A stretch of DNA of 64,000 nt from Streptomyces mutabilis. GTDB taxonomy: Bacteria > Actinomycetota > Actinomycetes > Streptomycetales > Streptomycetaceae. The notes below the pieces were generated by a model. It was given only the letters and a program-made list of their open reading frames with translations. It was not told the DNA's origin and ran no database searches. The translations under genes were made by a program, and so were the position numbers. The DNA lies in assembly GCF_014649815.1 (NCBI RefSeq), contig NZ_BMTT01000001.1:868001-932000 (forward strand), read 5' to 3'. Below are positions 9,274-17,537 of this stretch, piece after piece (position 1 is the first letter of the stretch; each line of letters begins with the position of its first letter).

Positions 9274-10572
9274 ATGCCGCAATCGACTTCCGCACGCCCG
9301 TCCCCGCAGTCCCCCCTCCTCGTCGTCACCGGTGACGCCCTGGTCGCCGCCGACTTCCGCCCCCGCTCCCGGGACCGGCCGCCCGGCCCGTACCGGCAGC
9401 TCCTGTCCACCCCCGGTGCCCGAGGATTCACGACCGGGAATCTCATGGCCCGGATACCCATGGGCATGTTCAGCGTGAGCGCGGTCGTGATGATCGCCGG
9501 TACGCGCGGTTCATACGCCCTCGCCGGCGCGGTCACCGCGACGGGGCTGGCGGCGACCGCGCTCGTCGCCCCGTGGATCGCGCGGCTCGTGGACCGGCAC
9601 GGCCAGGCGCGGGTGGCGGTGCCCGCCACGCTGCTCGCGGCCCTGGGCTCGCTGGCCCTGGTGCTGTGCGTCCGTTACGGCGCCCCCGCGTGGACCCTGT
9701 CCGCCGCCTACGCCGCCACCGCGACGACGCCCAACACCGGCGGCATGGCCCGCGCCCGCTGGGCCCACCTGCTGAAGGGCGACTCGGACGCCCTGCACAC
9801 CGCGAACTCCTTCGAGCAGGCCACCGACGAGCTGTGCTTCATGCTCGGGCCGGTGCTGGCGGCGTTCCTGTGCACGACCCTGTTCCCGGAGGCGGGCACG
9901 CTCGTGGGCGTGGTGCTGCTGGTGAGCGGCATGCTGCTGTTCGCCGCCCAGCGCTCCACCGAGCCGCCGGCCCGGCCGCGCCCGACGGCGAAGGCCCCCT
10001 TCCGGGTCCCGGGCGTTCCGCCGCTGCTGGCCGTGTGCCTGGCGACGGGCGGGGTCTTCGGGGCGATGGAGGTGGTGACGATCGCGTTCGCGGATGCACA
10101 GGGCCACCGCTCGGCGGCTGGTGTGATCCTCGCACTGCAGGCGGCCGGTTCCTGCGCGGCGGGCCTGCTGTACGGCGCGCTGAAGCCGGCCGGTCCCCCC
10201 GAGCGCCGCCTGCCGTGGTGCGTGGCCGCCATGACGGCCCTGCTCACGCTGCCCCTGCTCGCGGCGTCCCTCACCGGCTCCCTGCCGCTGCTGGCGCTCA
10301 CGCTGCTGATCGCCGGGATGGCGACGGCGCCGACGATGGTCACCACCATGACGCTGGTACAGCACCGCTCCCCTCAGGGCCGCCTGAACGAGGGCATGAC
10401 CCTCGCGGTGACGGGTCTGCTCGGCGGCATCGCCTGCGGCAGCGCGACGGGCGGCTGGGTGGTCGAGCACGCCTCCCCCGCAGCCGCGTACGGCATCCCG
10501 CTCACGGCGGCAGCGGCGGCCCTGCTGCTGGCGCTGCTGCCGATGCCCCGGAGGCGGGCCGCGAGAGCGTAA
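9274..10572 (+). CDS. MFS transporter, probable efflux
   Basis: 432 residues with about 12 hydrophobic segments, starting after a 50-residue polar N-terminus (membrane part begins near NLMARIPMGMFSVSAVVMIAG). The loop after the second helix carries LVDRHGQARV, a variant of the MFS D-R/K-x-G-R/K motif. Divergent from the LysR gene, it is probably under that regulator. The fold resembles drug or metabolite exporters of actinobacteria; the substrate is unknown. A strong hairpin directly after the stop ends the transcript. Confidence 0.85.
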   Translation: MPQSTSARPSPQSPLLVVTGDALVAADFRPRSRDRPPGPYRQLLSTPGARGFTTGNLMARIPMGMFSVSAVVMIAGTRGSYALAGAVTATGLAATALVAPWIARLVDRHGQARVAVPATLLAALGSLALVLCVRYGAPAWTLSAAYAATATTPNTGGMARARWAHLLKGDSDALHTANSFEQATDELCFMLGPVLAAFLCTTLFPEAGTLVGVVLLVSGMLLFAAQRSTEPPARPRPTAKAPFRVPGVPPLLAVCLATGGVFGAMEVVTIAFADAQGHRSAAGVILALQAAGSCAAGLLYGALKPAGPPERRLPWCVAAMTALLTLPLLAASLTGSLPLLALTLLIAGMATAPTMVTTMTLVQHRSPQGRLNEGMTLAVTGLLGGIACGSATGGWVVEHASPAAAYGIPLTAAAAALLLALLPMPRRRAARA

Positions 10573-10575
10573 AAA

Positions 10576-10612
10576 CCCCCTGGTCACCGGCTCGTCACCG
10601 GTGACCAGGGGG
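10576..10612 (+). terminator. Terminator of the MFS gene
   Basis: A perfect 15-bp stem (ccccctggtcaccgg / ccggtgaccaggggg) with a 7-nt loop starts 4 nt after the MFS stop codon. There is no T-run on the plus strand, as is usual in Streptomyces; five A residues precede it, so it may also stop minus-strand transcription. Confidence 0.85.
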
Positions 10613-10616
10613 GCCC

Positions 10617-10649
10617 GAGGAGGGGCTGCGGGCGGCGAAGCCCCTCCTC
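10617..10649. terminator. Second hairpin between the MFS gene and ssrA
   Basis: An 11-bp perfect stem (gaggaggggct / agcccctcctc) with an 11-nt loop directly follows the first terminator. The two converging transcripts (MFS and tmRNA) are thus separated by three hairpins in about 150 bp. Confidence 0.6.
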
Positions 10650-10675
10650 CGCGCGGCTTCGCCGCACAAGAACGA

Positions 10676-10722
10676 CGAGGGCGACACGGCTCGCGCTTTC
10701 ACGCGGGCACATGTCGCCCTCG
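10676..10722 (-). terminator. Terminator of tmRNA
   Basis: An 11-bp stem (cgagggcgaca / tgtcgccctcg) with a 25-nt loop begins 7 nt downstream of the encoded 3' end of ssrA on the minus strand. It has no T-run. Confidence 0.7.
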
Positions 10723-10728
10723 ACCTCG

Positions 10729-11126
10729 TGGAGATGGCGGGAATCGAACCCGCGTCCAACGGTGCGGAACCAGGGCTTCTCCGTGTGCAGTCCGCTTCGA
10801 TTTTCTCGGCCCCGGAGATCACGCGGACAAGTCTCCGACGGGCTCAGTCACTGTTTGGTTTCCCTCTTCACCCCGTGACCGGGATCAAGGTTTAGTCCCC
10901 TAGCTGATGCCAGGATCCGGGTCGGGAACAGCCCCGGGCTGACACTCCCTTTAGTAGGAGGCTCGCTCTGCTACCTGAGATCAGGCAGCGAGGGCGAAGG
11001 CCTGCTGGGAGGAATCGCGCTTGGTGTTGGCGATTATTTTTTTCGGCCTGTGGTTTACGAGATCATGGCCGCTTCCTCGACACGCTTCCCCTGCTTCGAC
11101 AGCCGCTGTCGAAACCGATCATCCCC
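10729..11126 (-). ncRNA. ssrA: Transfer-messenger RNA (tmRNA, ssrA)
   Basis: About 398 nt. The 5' end GGGGATG pairs with CATCTCC at the 3' end to form the 7-bp acceptor stem, followed by the T-arm GGGTTCGATTCCCG-type sequence. The tag reading frame (10981-11031) encodes ANTKRDSSQQAFALAA then TGA, the known Streptomyces tag. The discriminator A at 10729 is followed by CGA, so CCA is not encoded and must be added after transcription, as for many Streptomyces tRNAs. It rescues stalled ribosomes together with SmpB, whose gene lies 106 bp upstream on the same strand. Ends are predicted from pairing. Confidence 0.97.
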
Positions 11127-11232
11127 ATGTTGATTTTTCAATCCCTCCGAGGAGGGGGCGCGCACCCTCTGTGAGGTGCAGGTGCCATCGTACGGGAACA
11201 ACACGCACCCGTGCCAGCCTATTCCCAGGGGT

Positions 11233-11712
11233 TCAGGCCCGCTGCTTGCGCCGGATCGCCGAGATCGTCCGCTCCGCCTCGCGCCGGTCCTGCTTCTCCC
11301 GCAAGGTCTGCCGCTTGTCGTACTCCTTCTTGCCGCGCGCCAGGGCGATCTCGACCTTGGCCCGGCCGTCCTTGAAGTACAGCGCGAGCGGCACGATCGT
11401 GTGGCCGGTCTCCTGGGACTTGGCCTCCAGCTTGTCGATCTCCACGCGGTGCAGCAGCAGCTTCCGCTTGCGGCGGGCGCTGTGGTTGGTCCAGGTGCCC
11501 TGGCTGTACTCCGGCACGTGCACGTTGTGCAGCCACGCTTCGTGTCCGTCCAGCTGCACGAAGCCGTCGACCAGCGATGCCCGCCCCTGGCGCAGTGACT
11601 TCACCTCGGTCCCCGACAGGACCAGACCGGCCTCGTAGGTGTCGAGGATCTGGTAGTCGTGCCGCGCCTTCTTGTTCTGCGCGATCAGCTTGCGCCCTTT
11701 TTCCTTAGCCAT
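11233..11712 (-). CDS. smpB: SmpB, tmRNA-binding protein
   Basis: 159 residues, the normal length. It carries the SmpB core: [35 protein letters not shown], the basic RRKRKLLLH strand, and a positively charged C-terminal tail ([30 protein letters not shown] region) that enters the mRNA channel. SmpB delivers alanyl-tmRNA to stalled ribosomes. The start is ATG at 11712 (MAKEKG); an in-frame ATG at 11724 (MDRT) is possible and neither has a clear ribosome site. It is followed by ssrA on the same strand and preceded by the protease gene 47 bp upstream. Confidence 0.97.
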   Translation of the reverse strand: MAKEKGRKLIAQNKKARHDYQILDTYEAGLVLSGTEVKSLRQGRASLVDGFVQLDGHEAWLHNVHVPEYSQGTWTNHSARRKRKLLLHRVEIDKLEAKSQETGHTIVPLALYFKDGRAKVEIALARGKKEYDKRQTLREKQDRREAERTISAIRRKQRA

Positions 11713-11759
11713 AGTGCGGTCCATTTTGGCACTACGGAGGGGGGCCGCGGAAAGCCGAT

Positions 11760-12938
11760 TCACGCGGTCGGTCCCAGACCGCTCAGAACCGTCCGCGCCC
11801 GCTCCAGTGCGGCCGGGTCCGCCGGGTCGACCTCCAGGTCGGGCGTGATGCCCGTACCGTCGACGTCGCGGCCCAGGGGGGTGCGGTAGTGCCCGACGGT
11901 CAGCTCGGCCACCGAGCCGCCGGGCAGCCGGCTCGGCATCTGCACGGAGCCCTTGCCGAAGGTGCGCGAGCCCAGGACGACCGCCCGTCCGCGGTCCTGC
12001 AGGGCCCCGGTGAGGAGTTCGGCCGCGCTCATCGTCCCGCCGTCGACGAGCGCGACCAGGGGTCTGGTGGTGTCGCCGCCGGGCTCGGCGTGCAGCGCCC
12101 GCTGGTCGCCGTCGACGTCGTACGTGGTGACCAGGCCGCCGTCCAGGAAGGCGGAGGCGGCGGTCACGGCCTCGCCGACCAGGCCGCCGGAGTTGCCGCG
12201 CAGGTCGAGGACGACACCGGCCCCGGACGGCAGCCGCTCCACTTCGGAGCGCACCTGCTCGCCGGCGCCCTTGGTGAAGGAGGTGACCCGGACGACGGTG
12301 AGGCCGTCGGCGAGCGTGCGCACCGTCACGGGATCGGTCGACAGCCGGGCACGCCGCAGGGTTTCGGTCCACGCGCGCGTGCCGCGTTCCAGGCCCAGCC
12401 GGACGGCGGTGCCGGCGGGGTCGTCCTCGGCGTCGCCGCGCAGTATGGAGACGACCTCGGTGACGGGACGCCCGTCGACCCGTTCGCCGTCGACGGTGCG
12501 CAGCCGGTCGCCCTCGCGGATGCCGGCCTCGGCGGCCGGCGAGTCGGACCTCACCTCGGTGACCTCGATGCGGCCGTCGCGTTCGCGGCGGGCGGAGAGC
12601 CCGACGCCGGTGTACCGGCCGTCGAGGGCGTCCTCCAACTCCGCGTACTCCCCGCTGGAGTAGACGGCGCCCCAGCGGTCCCCGCTGCGGCTGACGGCGC
12701 GTTCGGCGGCCTCCACGGGGGACTTGCCGTCGGCCATCGCCTCGGCCGCCGCGCGGGCGACCTCCTCGTGCCGTTCGGCGGGAGCGGCCGGCCGCGGCGT
12801 GCCCGAGGCGGTTCTCCGGTCGGCCCCGGGGAGCGAACCGGTCGCCGCGCCGGCGACGAGCACGCCCGTGAACACCAAGGCCAGGGCTGCCCCGTGGCGT
12901 GGGCGGCGGGGCTGACAGAACGGGTCACGACCTGACAT
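11760..12938 (-). CDS. C-terminal processing protease (S41 family, PDZ), secreted or membrane-anchored
   Basis: 392 residues from ATG at 12938. An N-terminal signal sequence or anchor has Arg residues followed by [20 protein letters not shown] domain follows ([10 protein letters not shown] to [13 protein letters not shown]), then the S41 protease core with the catalytic Ser in GGTMSAAE and catalytic Lys in TFGKGSVQ, the Ser/Lys dyad of CtpA/Prc enzymes. They trim or degrade envelope proteins outside the membrane. A GTG at 13010 overlapping the ftsX stop (GTGA) would add 24 residues, but a strong hairpin lies in that stretch and the signal peptide is normal only from 12938, so I prefer the shorter form. 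A role linked to FtsEX is plausible from position only. Confidence 0.9.
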   Translation of the reverse strand: MSGRDPFCQPRRPRHGAALALVFTGVLVAGAATGSLPGADRRTASGTPRPAAPAERHEEVARAAAEAMADGKSPVEAAERAVSRSGDRWGAVYSSGEYAELEDALDGRYTGVGLSARRERDGRIEVTEVRSDSPAAEAGIREGDRLRTVDGERVDGRPVTEVVSILRGDAEDDPAGTAVRLGLERGTRAWTETLRRARLSTDPVTVRTLADGLTVVRVTSFTKGAGEQVRSEVERLPSGAGVVLDLRGNSGGLVGEAVTAASAFLDGGLVTTYDVDGDQRALHAEPGGDTTRPLVALVDGGTMSAAELLTGALQDRGRAVVLGSRTFGKGSVQMPSRLPGGSVAELTVGHYRTPLGRDVDGTGITPDLEVDPADPAALERARTVLSGLGPTA

Positions 12939-12963
12939 GCCGGTGAGTCTAGGACAACGCACC

Positions 12964-12995
12964 AGGGCCGCACGGTCGCTTGCCCGTGCGGCCCT
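12964..12995 (-). terminator. Hairpin between ftsX and the S41 protease gene
   Basis: A perfect 12-bp stem (agggccgcacgg / ccgtgcggccct) with an 8-nt loop lies 11 nt after the ftsX stop. It probably ends the ftsEX transcript and argues that the protease gene starts downstream of it. Confidence 0.75.
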
Positions 12996-13006
12996 CTTGG
13001 CGTGTG

Positions 13007-13924
13007 TCACACCTTCAGATACTTGCGCAACGCGAAGAACGCGGCCAACGCGGGCATCAACAGGCTGGTGGCCAGGATGAGCGGCAGCTTCGTCAGTACG
13101 GCGTCCCAGCCGATGAAGTTGATCAGGTTCAACTTCTCGGACAGGGCGAGTCCGTGGTCGATGATGAAGTACCTGGCGGTCACCAGGAAGGCGCAGGCGA
13201 CGCCACCGCCGATGAGCCCGGCGACGGCCGCCTCCATGATGAACGGCGCCTGGATGTAGAAGCCGGAGGCGCCGACCAGCCGCATGATGCCGGTCTCGCG
13301 GCGCCGGCTGAACGCCGAGACGCGCACCGTGTTGACGATCAGCATCAGCGCGACGACGAGCATCAGGGCCATCACCGCGCGGGCGGCCCAGTTCATGCCG
13401 TTGAGGAGCTCGAAGAGGTTGTCCAGCAGGCCCTTCTGGTCCTGCACGGACTGCACGCCGTCCCGGCCGTCGAAGGCGGTGGCGATGACCTGGTACTTCT
13501 CCGGGTCCTTCAGCTTGATGCGGTACGACTCCTGCATCTGGTCCGGCGTGAGGGAGCTGGCCAGCGGCGAGTCGCCGAACTGCTCCTTGTAGTGCTTGTA
13601 CGCCTCGTCCTGCGACTCGTACGTCACCGTGTCGACGACGGCCATCTCGTCGAGGTCGGACTTGATCTGCTTCTTCTGGTCCTCGGTCACCGCGCCCTTG
13701 GCGCAGTTGGGGTCGGACTCGGCGTCGCTCTTGTTGCAGAGGAAGACCGAGACGTTGACCTTGTCGTACCAGTAGCCCTTCATGGTGTTGACCTGGTCGC
13801 TCATCAGCAGCGAACCGCCGAACAGGGCCAGGGACAGGGCGACGGAGACGATGACGGCGAAGGTCATCGTCAGATTGCGGCGAAGACCGACACCGATCTC
13901 CGAGAGCACGAACTGGGCGCGCAT
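13007..13924 (-). CDS. ftsX: FtsX, membrane subunit of the FtsEX complex
   Basis: 305 residues with FtsX topology: a cytoplasmic N-terminus (MRAQFVLSEIGVGLRRN), helix 1 (MTFAVIVSVALSLALFGGSLL), a large outside loop of about 120 residues with two Cys (FLCNKSDAESDPNC) that could form a disulfide, then three C-terminal helices with AFSRRRETGIMRLVGAS, the FtsX coupling region. FtsEX transmits ATP hydrolysis across the membrane to activate wall hydrolases (in other actinobacteria an NlpC/P60 protein). It follows ftsE by 32 bp on the same strand, forming the standard operon. Confidence 0.97.
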   Translation of the reverse strand: MRAQFVLSEIGVGLRRNLTMTFAVIVSVALSLALFGGSLLMSDQVNTMKGYWYDKVNVSVFLCNKSDAESDPNCAKGAVTEDQKKQIKSDLDEMAVVDTVTYESQDEAYKHYKEQFGDSPLASSLTPDQMQESYRIKLKDPEKYQVIATAFDGRDGVQSVQDQKGLLDNLFELLNGMNWAARAVMALMLVVALMLIVNTVRVSAFSRRRETGIMRLVGASGFYIQAPFIMEAAVAGLIGGGVACAFLVTARYFIIDHGLALSEKLNLINFIGWDAVLTKLPLILATSLLMPALAAFFALRKYLKV

Positions 13925-13956
13925 GGCGTCTCGTTAAGCCTTTCCGTTCCTCGTCG

Positions 13957-14646
13957 TCAGTGCTGGTAGCCGTAGACGCCGCGTGCCTGGTCGCGGACGA
14001 GGCGGCCCTTCTCCAGCTCGATGACGCGCTTGCGCATCTGGTCCACGATGTTCTGGTCGTGGGTCGCCATGATCACGGTGGTGCCCGTCCGGTTGATGCG
14101 GTCGAGCAGCTTCATGATGCCGACGGAGGTCTGCGGGTCGAGGTTGCCGGTGGGCTCGTCGGCGATCAGCAGCTTGGGCCGGTTGACGAAGGCGCGCGCG
14201 ATGGCGACGCGCTGCTGCTCACCGCCGGACAGCTCGCCGGGCCTGCGGTCCTCCTTGCCGCCCAGACCGACGAGGTCGAGCACCTGCGGCACGGACTTGC
14301 GGATCTCGCCGCGGGACTTGCCGATGACCTCCTGCGCGAAGGCGACGTTCTCGCCGACCGTCTTGTTCGGCAGCAGGCGGAAGTCCTGGAACACCGTCCC
14401 CAGCTGGCGCCGCATCTGCGGCACCTTCCAGTTGGACAGGCGGGCGAGGTCCTTGCCCAGGACGTGCACCTGGCCGTGGCTGCACCGCTCCTCGCGGAGG
14501 ATGAGCCGCAGGAAGGTGGACTTTCCGGAGCCGGAGGACCCCACGAGGAAGACGAACTCGCCCTTCTCGACCTCCAGGGAGACGTCCCTGAGGGCTGGGT
14601 GGCTCTGTTTGGGGTAGACCTTGGAGACGTTGTCGAATCGGATCAC
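13957..14646 (-). CDS. ftsE: FtsE, ATPase subunit of the FtsEX complex
   Basis: 229 residues with every ABC motif: Walker [11 protein letters not shown]-loop VFQDFRLL, signature LSGGEQQR, Walker [13 protein letters not shown] and the switch His in MATHD. The start is GTG ([14 protein letters not shown]). FtsE is cytoplasmic and drives FtsX. The gene heads the ftsEX operon, with 225 bp to the divergent small gene, so its promoter lies in 14647-14871. Confidence 0.97.
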   Translation of the reverse strand: MIRFDNVSKVYPKQSHPALRDVSLEVEKGEFVFLVGSSGSGKSTFLRLILREERCSHGQVHVLGKDLARLSNWKVPQMRRQLGTVFQDFRLLPNKTVGENVAFAQEVIGKSRGEIRKSVPQVLDLVGLGGKEDRRPGELSGGEQQRVAIARAFVNRPKLLIADEPTGNLDPQTSVGIMKLLDRINRTGTTVIMATHDQNIVDQMRKRVIELEKGRLVRDQARGVYGYQH

Positions 14647-14871
14647 GGATGCACCACGGGTAGCCGGGGGTAGATGTGCGTGACCATACGCGAAGCGGGG
14701 AGCGGACCGCAGTCACCGGTCGGGGTTGCGCATCAGTTGCGCGTTTTGTCCCTGCCCGCCCCTGAGGGGAAGGCGCGCGGGGCCCCACGGAACCTGGCAC
14801 AGTGGACAGGGGAACGTTCACGGCGGTGTGGGCGTTGTCCCGACAGAGCCGGCGGCAAGGAGGGCGAGCGC

Positions 14872-15063
14872 ATGACGTACGACCGGTTGGTGTGCGCGAA
14901 CTGCGCGGCGCCCGTGAGCGAGGGCCGGTGCCCGGTGTGCCGGGCGAACCGCGAGCGGCTGCAGCAGGGGAATCTCTTCGCGGGCCTGAATCCGACGACG
15001 CTGATCGCGCTGCTGGCGGTGCTGATCGCGGCGGTGGCTCTACTGGCCCACCAGACCGCCTGA
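14872..15063 (+). CDS. Small membrane protein with two CXXC knuckles
   Basis: 63 residues from ATG at 14872, with an ideal AAGGAGG seven nt upstream; the in-frame upstream extension has no ribosome site. Residues 8-23 hold two Cys pairs (CANC and CPVC) that look like a small zinc ribbon. Residues about 42-60 form one membrane helix (TLIALLAVLIAAVALLA). I do not recognise a named family. It is divergent from ftsE and closed by two strong hairpins, so it is a single-gene transcript. A ribosome- or membrane-associated adaptor role is only a guess. Confidence 0.85.
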   Translation: MTYDRLVCANCAAPVSEGRCPVCRANRERLQQGNLFAGLNPTTLIALLAVLIAAVALLAHQTA

Positions 15064-15070
15064 CGCCCGC

Positions 15071-15092
15071 CCAGGGCCCGGCGGGGCCCTGG
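15071..15092 (+). terminator. First hairpin after the small CXXC gene
   Basis: A 9-bp perfect stem (ccagggccc / gggccctgg) with a 4-nt loop starts 8 nt after the stop codon. Confidence 0.65.
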
Positions 15093-15115
15093 GGCGAGGG
15101 TCGACCAGGACACAG

Positions 15116-15150
15116 AAGGGGCCCGGAGCGGTTTTCGCTCCGGGCCCCTT
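15116..15150. terminator. Bidirectional terminator between convergent genes
   Basis: A perfect 15-bp stem (aaggggcccggagcg / cgctccgggcccctt) with loop GTTTT separates the small CXXC gene (plus) from the LAETG-protein gene (minus), whose stop is 26 bp away. Confidence 0.85.
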
Positions 15151-15175
15151 CGCGTGCGTACGCGGGTGACTACCG

Positions 15176-16048
15176 TCAGGCAGCCGCGCCGCGGCCGTTC
15201 ATCAGACGCGGCAGCATGCGGAAGCCGATGCCGCCGGCGATCATCGTCGCGGCGCCGACCAGCAGGAACGTGGTCTCGGCGGCGCCGGTCTCGGCGAGCT
15301 CGTCACCGCTGCCCTGGGCGGCGGTGTCCGAGGAGGCCGGGGCCTCCTCGCCGGTGTCGGTCAGGGCCGAGGAACCCTCGTCCTGGGTGACGTTGTCGTT
15401 GCTGCCGCCGTCGGGGGTGGTACCGCCGGTGGTGTCGCCGCCGCCGGTGGAGCCGCCGCCGTTACCACCGGTGGAGCCGCCGTCACCTCCGGTGGAACCA
15501 CCATTGCCGCCGGAGTTGCCGCCGGTGGTGGTGTCGCCGGACGTGCCACCCGTGGTGGTGTCACCGGTCGTACCGCCGGTCGTCGTGTCACCCGAGGTGC
15601 CACCGGTGGTGATGCCGCCGGTCGTACCACCCGTGGTGGTGCCGCCGGTCGTACCACCCGTGGTGGTGTCACCGGTCGTACCGCCGGTGGTGGTGTCACC
15701 GGTCGTACCGCCGGTCGTCGTGTCACCCGAGGTGCCGCCGGTGGTGGTGCCGCCGGTCGTACCACCCGTGGTGGTGTCACCGGTCGTACCACCCGTGGTG
15801 GTGTCACCGGTCGTACCGCCGGTGGTGGTGTCGTCGTCGCACTCCGGACCGGTACCGATGTCGCACGGGTCGGGCTCGTCCTCGCCGTCCTCCACGCTCA
15901 CACCGAGGTTGACACCCTCGCTGCCGACGCCCGCGCCGATGCCGATCTCCAGCGCCGAAGCCGCACCCGCGGCGGTCAGCGACGCGCCGGCGGCGATCAC
16001 CGCACCGGCCGCTATCCGCGCGACACGAATCCGCGTCTTCTTCGTCAT
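15176..16048 (-). CDS. Sortase-anchored, Thr/Gly-repeat surface protein (LAETG motif)
   Basis: 290 residues. A signal peptide (MTKKTRIRVARIAAGAVIAAGASLTAAGAASA region) precedes a short mature domain with two Cys (PCDIGTGPEC), 12 nine-residue repeats of type TTTGGTTGD (about 74-181), a Gly/Ser linker, and the sorting signal LAETG at about 251-255 followed by a hydrophobic stretch and a basic tail (FRMLPRLMNGR). LAxTG is the motif cut by class E sortases of Streptomyces, which link proteins to peptidoglycan. The repeats probably form a stalk through the wall; the small N-terminal part would be the only folded portion. No enzyme domain is visible. It lies between a bidirectional terminator and prfB's terminator, so it is monocistronic. 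Confidence 0.85.
   Translation of the reverse strand: MTKKTRIRVARIAAGAVIAAGASLTAAGAASALEIGIGAGVGSEGVNLGVSVEDGEDEPDPCDIGTGPECDDDTTTGGTTGDTTTGGTTGDTTTGGTTGGTTTGGTSGDTTTGGTTGDTTTGGTTGDTTTGGTTGGTTTGGTTGGITTGGTSGDTTTGGTTGDTTTGGTSGDTTTGGNSGGNGGSTGGDGGSTGGNGGGSTGGGDTTGGTTPDGGSNDNVTQDEGSSALTDTGEEAPASSDTAAQGSGDELAETGAAETTFLLVGAATMIAGGIGFRMLPRLMNGRGAAA
15506..15829 (-). repeat. 27-nt tandem repeat encoding TTTGGTTGD units
   Basis: Twelve head-to-tail 27-nt units; each encodes nine residues with small changes (TTTGGTTGG, TTTGGTSGD, ITTGGTSGD). Repeat number is likely to vary between strains by slippage or recombination. Confidence 0.9.
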
Positions 16049-16176
16049 GTAGTTGCTACCCCCAGTAGCCGATTAGTCAGTGAGGCCGCACTCGGGGGCC
16101 GTGATCGACGGGAGGTAGCTGCCTGCTGAAGTCCCCCGGTTCACATGCGCCCCAGAAATACGCATGCCGCGCCTCA

Positions 16177-16204
16177 CCCTTACGAATGTTCAAAGCAACG
16201 TCAA
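16177..16204 (-). promoter_or_regulatory. Possible promoter of the LAETG-protein gene
   Basis: The minus strand reads TTGACG-N16-TAAGGG, close to the vegetative consensus. It would give a leader of about 120 nt. The surrounding 311-bp gap (16049-16359) otherwise holds only the prfB terminator; I recognise no riboswitch in the leader. Confidence 0.35.
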
Positions 16205-16292
16205 GGCCGTTGCGTACGCGATGTCCAGGTAAGAGACGTATGCCGGACACAATGGGTGTGAGTGTGACGTAAAAGCTGGACAACACGGTCAG

Positions 16293-16331
16293 AAAAAAGG
16301 CAACTGCCCCCTCGACGGGGGCAGTTGCCTT
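16293..16331 (-). terminator. Intrinsic terminator of prfB
   Basis: A perfect 15-bp stem (aaggcaactgccccc / gggggcagttgcctt) with loop tcgac is followed on the minus strand by a run of six T. It is the most classical rho-independent terminator in the window and lies 28 bp past the prfB stop. Confidence 0.93.
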
Positions 16332-16359
16332 GTCGACAAAGCGCCGTCCGCGCTTCGCG

Positions 16360-17466
16360 CTACTTCTCCTGCTGCTTGCGCCAGCGAATACCGGCCTCCA
16401 GGAACCCGTCGATCTCGCCGTTGAACACGGCCTCGGGGTTGCCCACTTCGTGCTCGGTGCGCAGGTCCTTGACCATCTGGTACGGGTGCAGGACGTACGA
16501 ACGCATCTGGTTGCCCCAGGAGTTGCCGCCGTCGCCCTTGAGGGCGTCCATCTTGGCCTGCTCCTCCTGGCGGCGCCGCTCCAGCAGCTTGGCCTGGAGC
16601 ACGTTCATGGCGGTGGCCTTGTTCTGGATCTGCGAGCGCTCGTTCTGGCAGGAGACCACGATGCCGGTGGGGAGGTGAGTGAGCCGCACCGCCGAGTCGG
16701 TGGTGTTCACGCCCTGGCCGCCGGGGCCGGAGGACCGGTACACGTCCACCCGCAGCTCGGACTCGTCGATCTCGATGTGGTCGGTCTGCTCGACCACGGG
16801 GAGGATCTCGACGCCCGCGAAGGAGGTCTGGCGGCGCCCCTGGTTGTCGAACGGCGAGATGCGCACCAGGCGGTGCGTGCCCTGCTCGACGGAGAGGGTG
16901 CCGTAGGCGTACGGCGCCTGCACGGCGAAGGTGGTCGACTTGATGCCGGCCTCCTCCGCGTACGACGTCTCGTAGACCTCGGTCTTGTAGCCGCGCTGCT
17001 CGGCCCAGCGCAGGTACATCCGCTGGAGCTTCTCGGCGAAGTCGGCGGCGTCCACGCCACCGGCCTCGGCGCGGATGTTGACGAGCGCCTCACGGGCGTC
17101 GTACTCGCCGGAGAGGAGGGTGCGGACCTCCATCTCGTCCAGCGCCTTCCTGACGGCCGTGAGCTCGGACTCGGCCTCGGCACGGGTGTCCGGGTCGTCC
17201 TCCTCCTCGGCCATCTCGAAGAGCACGCCGAGATCGTCGATCCGGCCGCGCAGGGCATCGGCCTTGCGCACCTCGGCCTGGAGGTGCGAGAGCTTGCTGG
17301 TGATCTTCTGTGCCGCTTCCGGGTCGTCCCAGAGGGACGGCGCGGCCGCCTGCTCCTCGAGCACGGCGATGTCTGCCCTCATCCTGTCCAGGTCCAGGAC
17401 GGCCTCGATCGACTCCATGGTCGAGGAGAGGGACTTCAGCTCTTCGGATACATCGACGACTGCCAC
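16360..17466 (-). CDS. prfB: Peptide chain release factor 2 (RF2)
   Basis: 368 residues, normal length. The stop-codon-reading tripeptide SPF is present ([12 protein letters not shown]) and the peptidyl-transferase loop motif GGQ is in [19 protein letters not shown]2 releases peptides at UGA and UAA. The frame is continuous: the programmed +1 frameshift with in-frame UGA near codon 25, found in most bacterial prfB genes, is absent, as in other actinobacteria. An intrinsic terminator follows, and it lies downstream of the pkaB gene by 71 bp in the opposite order (both minus strand). Confidence 0.97.
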   Translation of the reverse strand: MAVVDVSEELKSLSSTMESIEAVLDLDRMRADIAVLEEQAAAPSLWDDPEAAQKITSKLSHLQAEVRKADALRGRIDDLGVLFEMAEEEDDPDTRAEAESELTAVRKALDEMEVRTLLSGEYDAREALVNIRAEAGGVDAADFAEKLQRMYLRWAEQRGYKTEVYETSYAEEAGIKSTTFAVQAPYAYGTLSVEQGTHRLVRISPFDNQGRRQTSFAGVEILPVVEQTDHIEIDESELRVDVYRSSGPGGQGVNTTDSAVRLTHLPTGIVVSCQNERSQIQNKATAMNVLQAKLLERRRQEEQAKMDALKGDGGNSWGNQMRSYVLHPYQMVKDLRTEHEVGNPEAVFNGEIDGFLEAGIRWRKQQEK

Positions 17467-17537
17467 GCATCCAGCGTAACGGCTCCGTCCACCGGTCTTC
17501 GCCGGGTCGTCCCGTGACCGCTGTGGCGTGCCCGGCC

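Noticed and set aside
14647-14871. Sigma-E or sigma-R type promoter (GGAAC ... CGTT) before the small CXXC gene
   Set aside because: The boxes are present but the spacing (21-22 nt) is too long for either consensus.
15506-15829. CRISPR array
   Set aside because: The 27-nt units are head-to-tail without spacers and encode a protein repeat.
16049-16176. A riboswitch in the leader of the LAETG-protein gene
   Set aside because: The leader is about 120 nt and GC-rich, but I could not match it to the c-di-AMP (ydaO), cobalamin or other known riboswitch cores.
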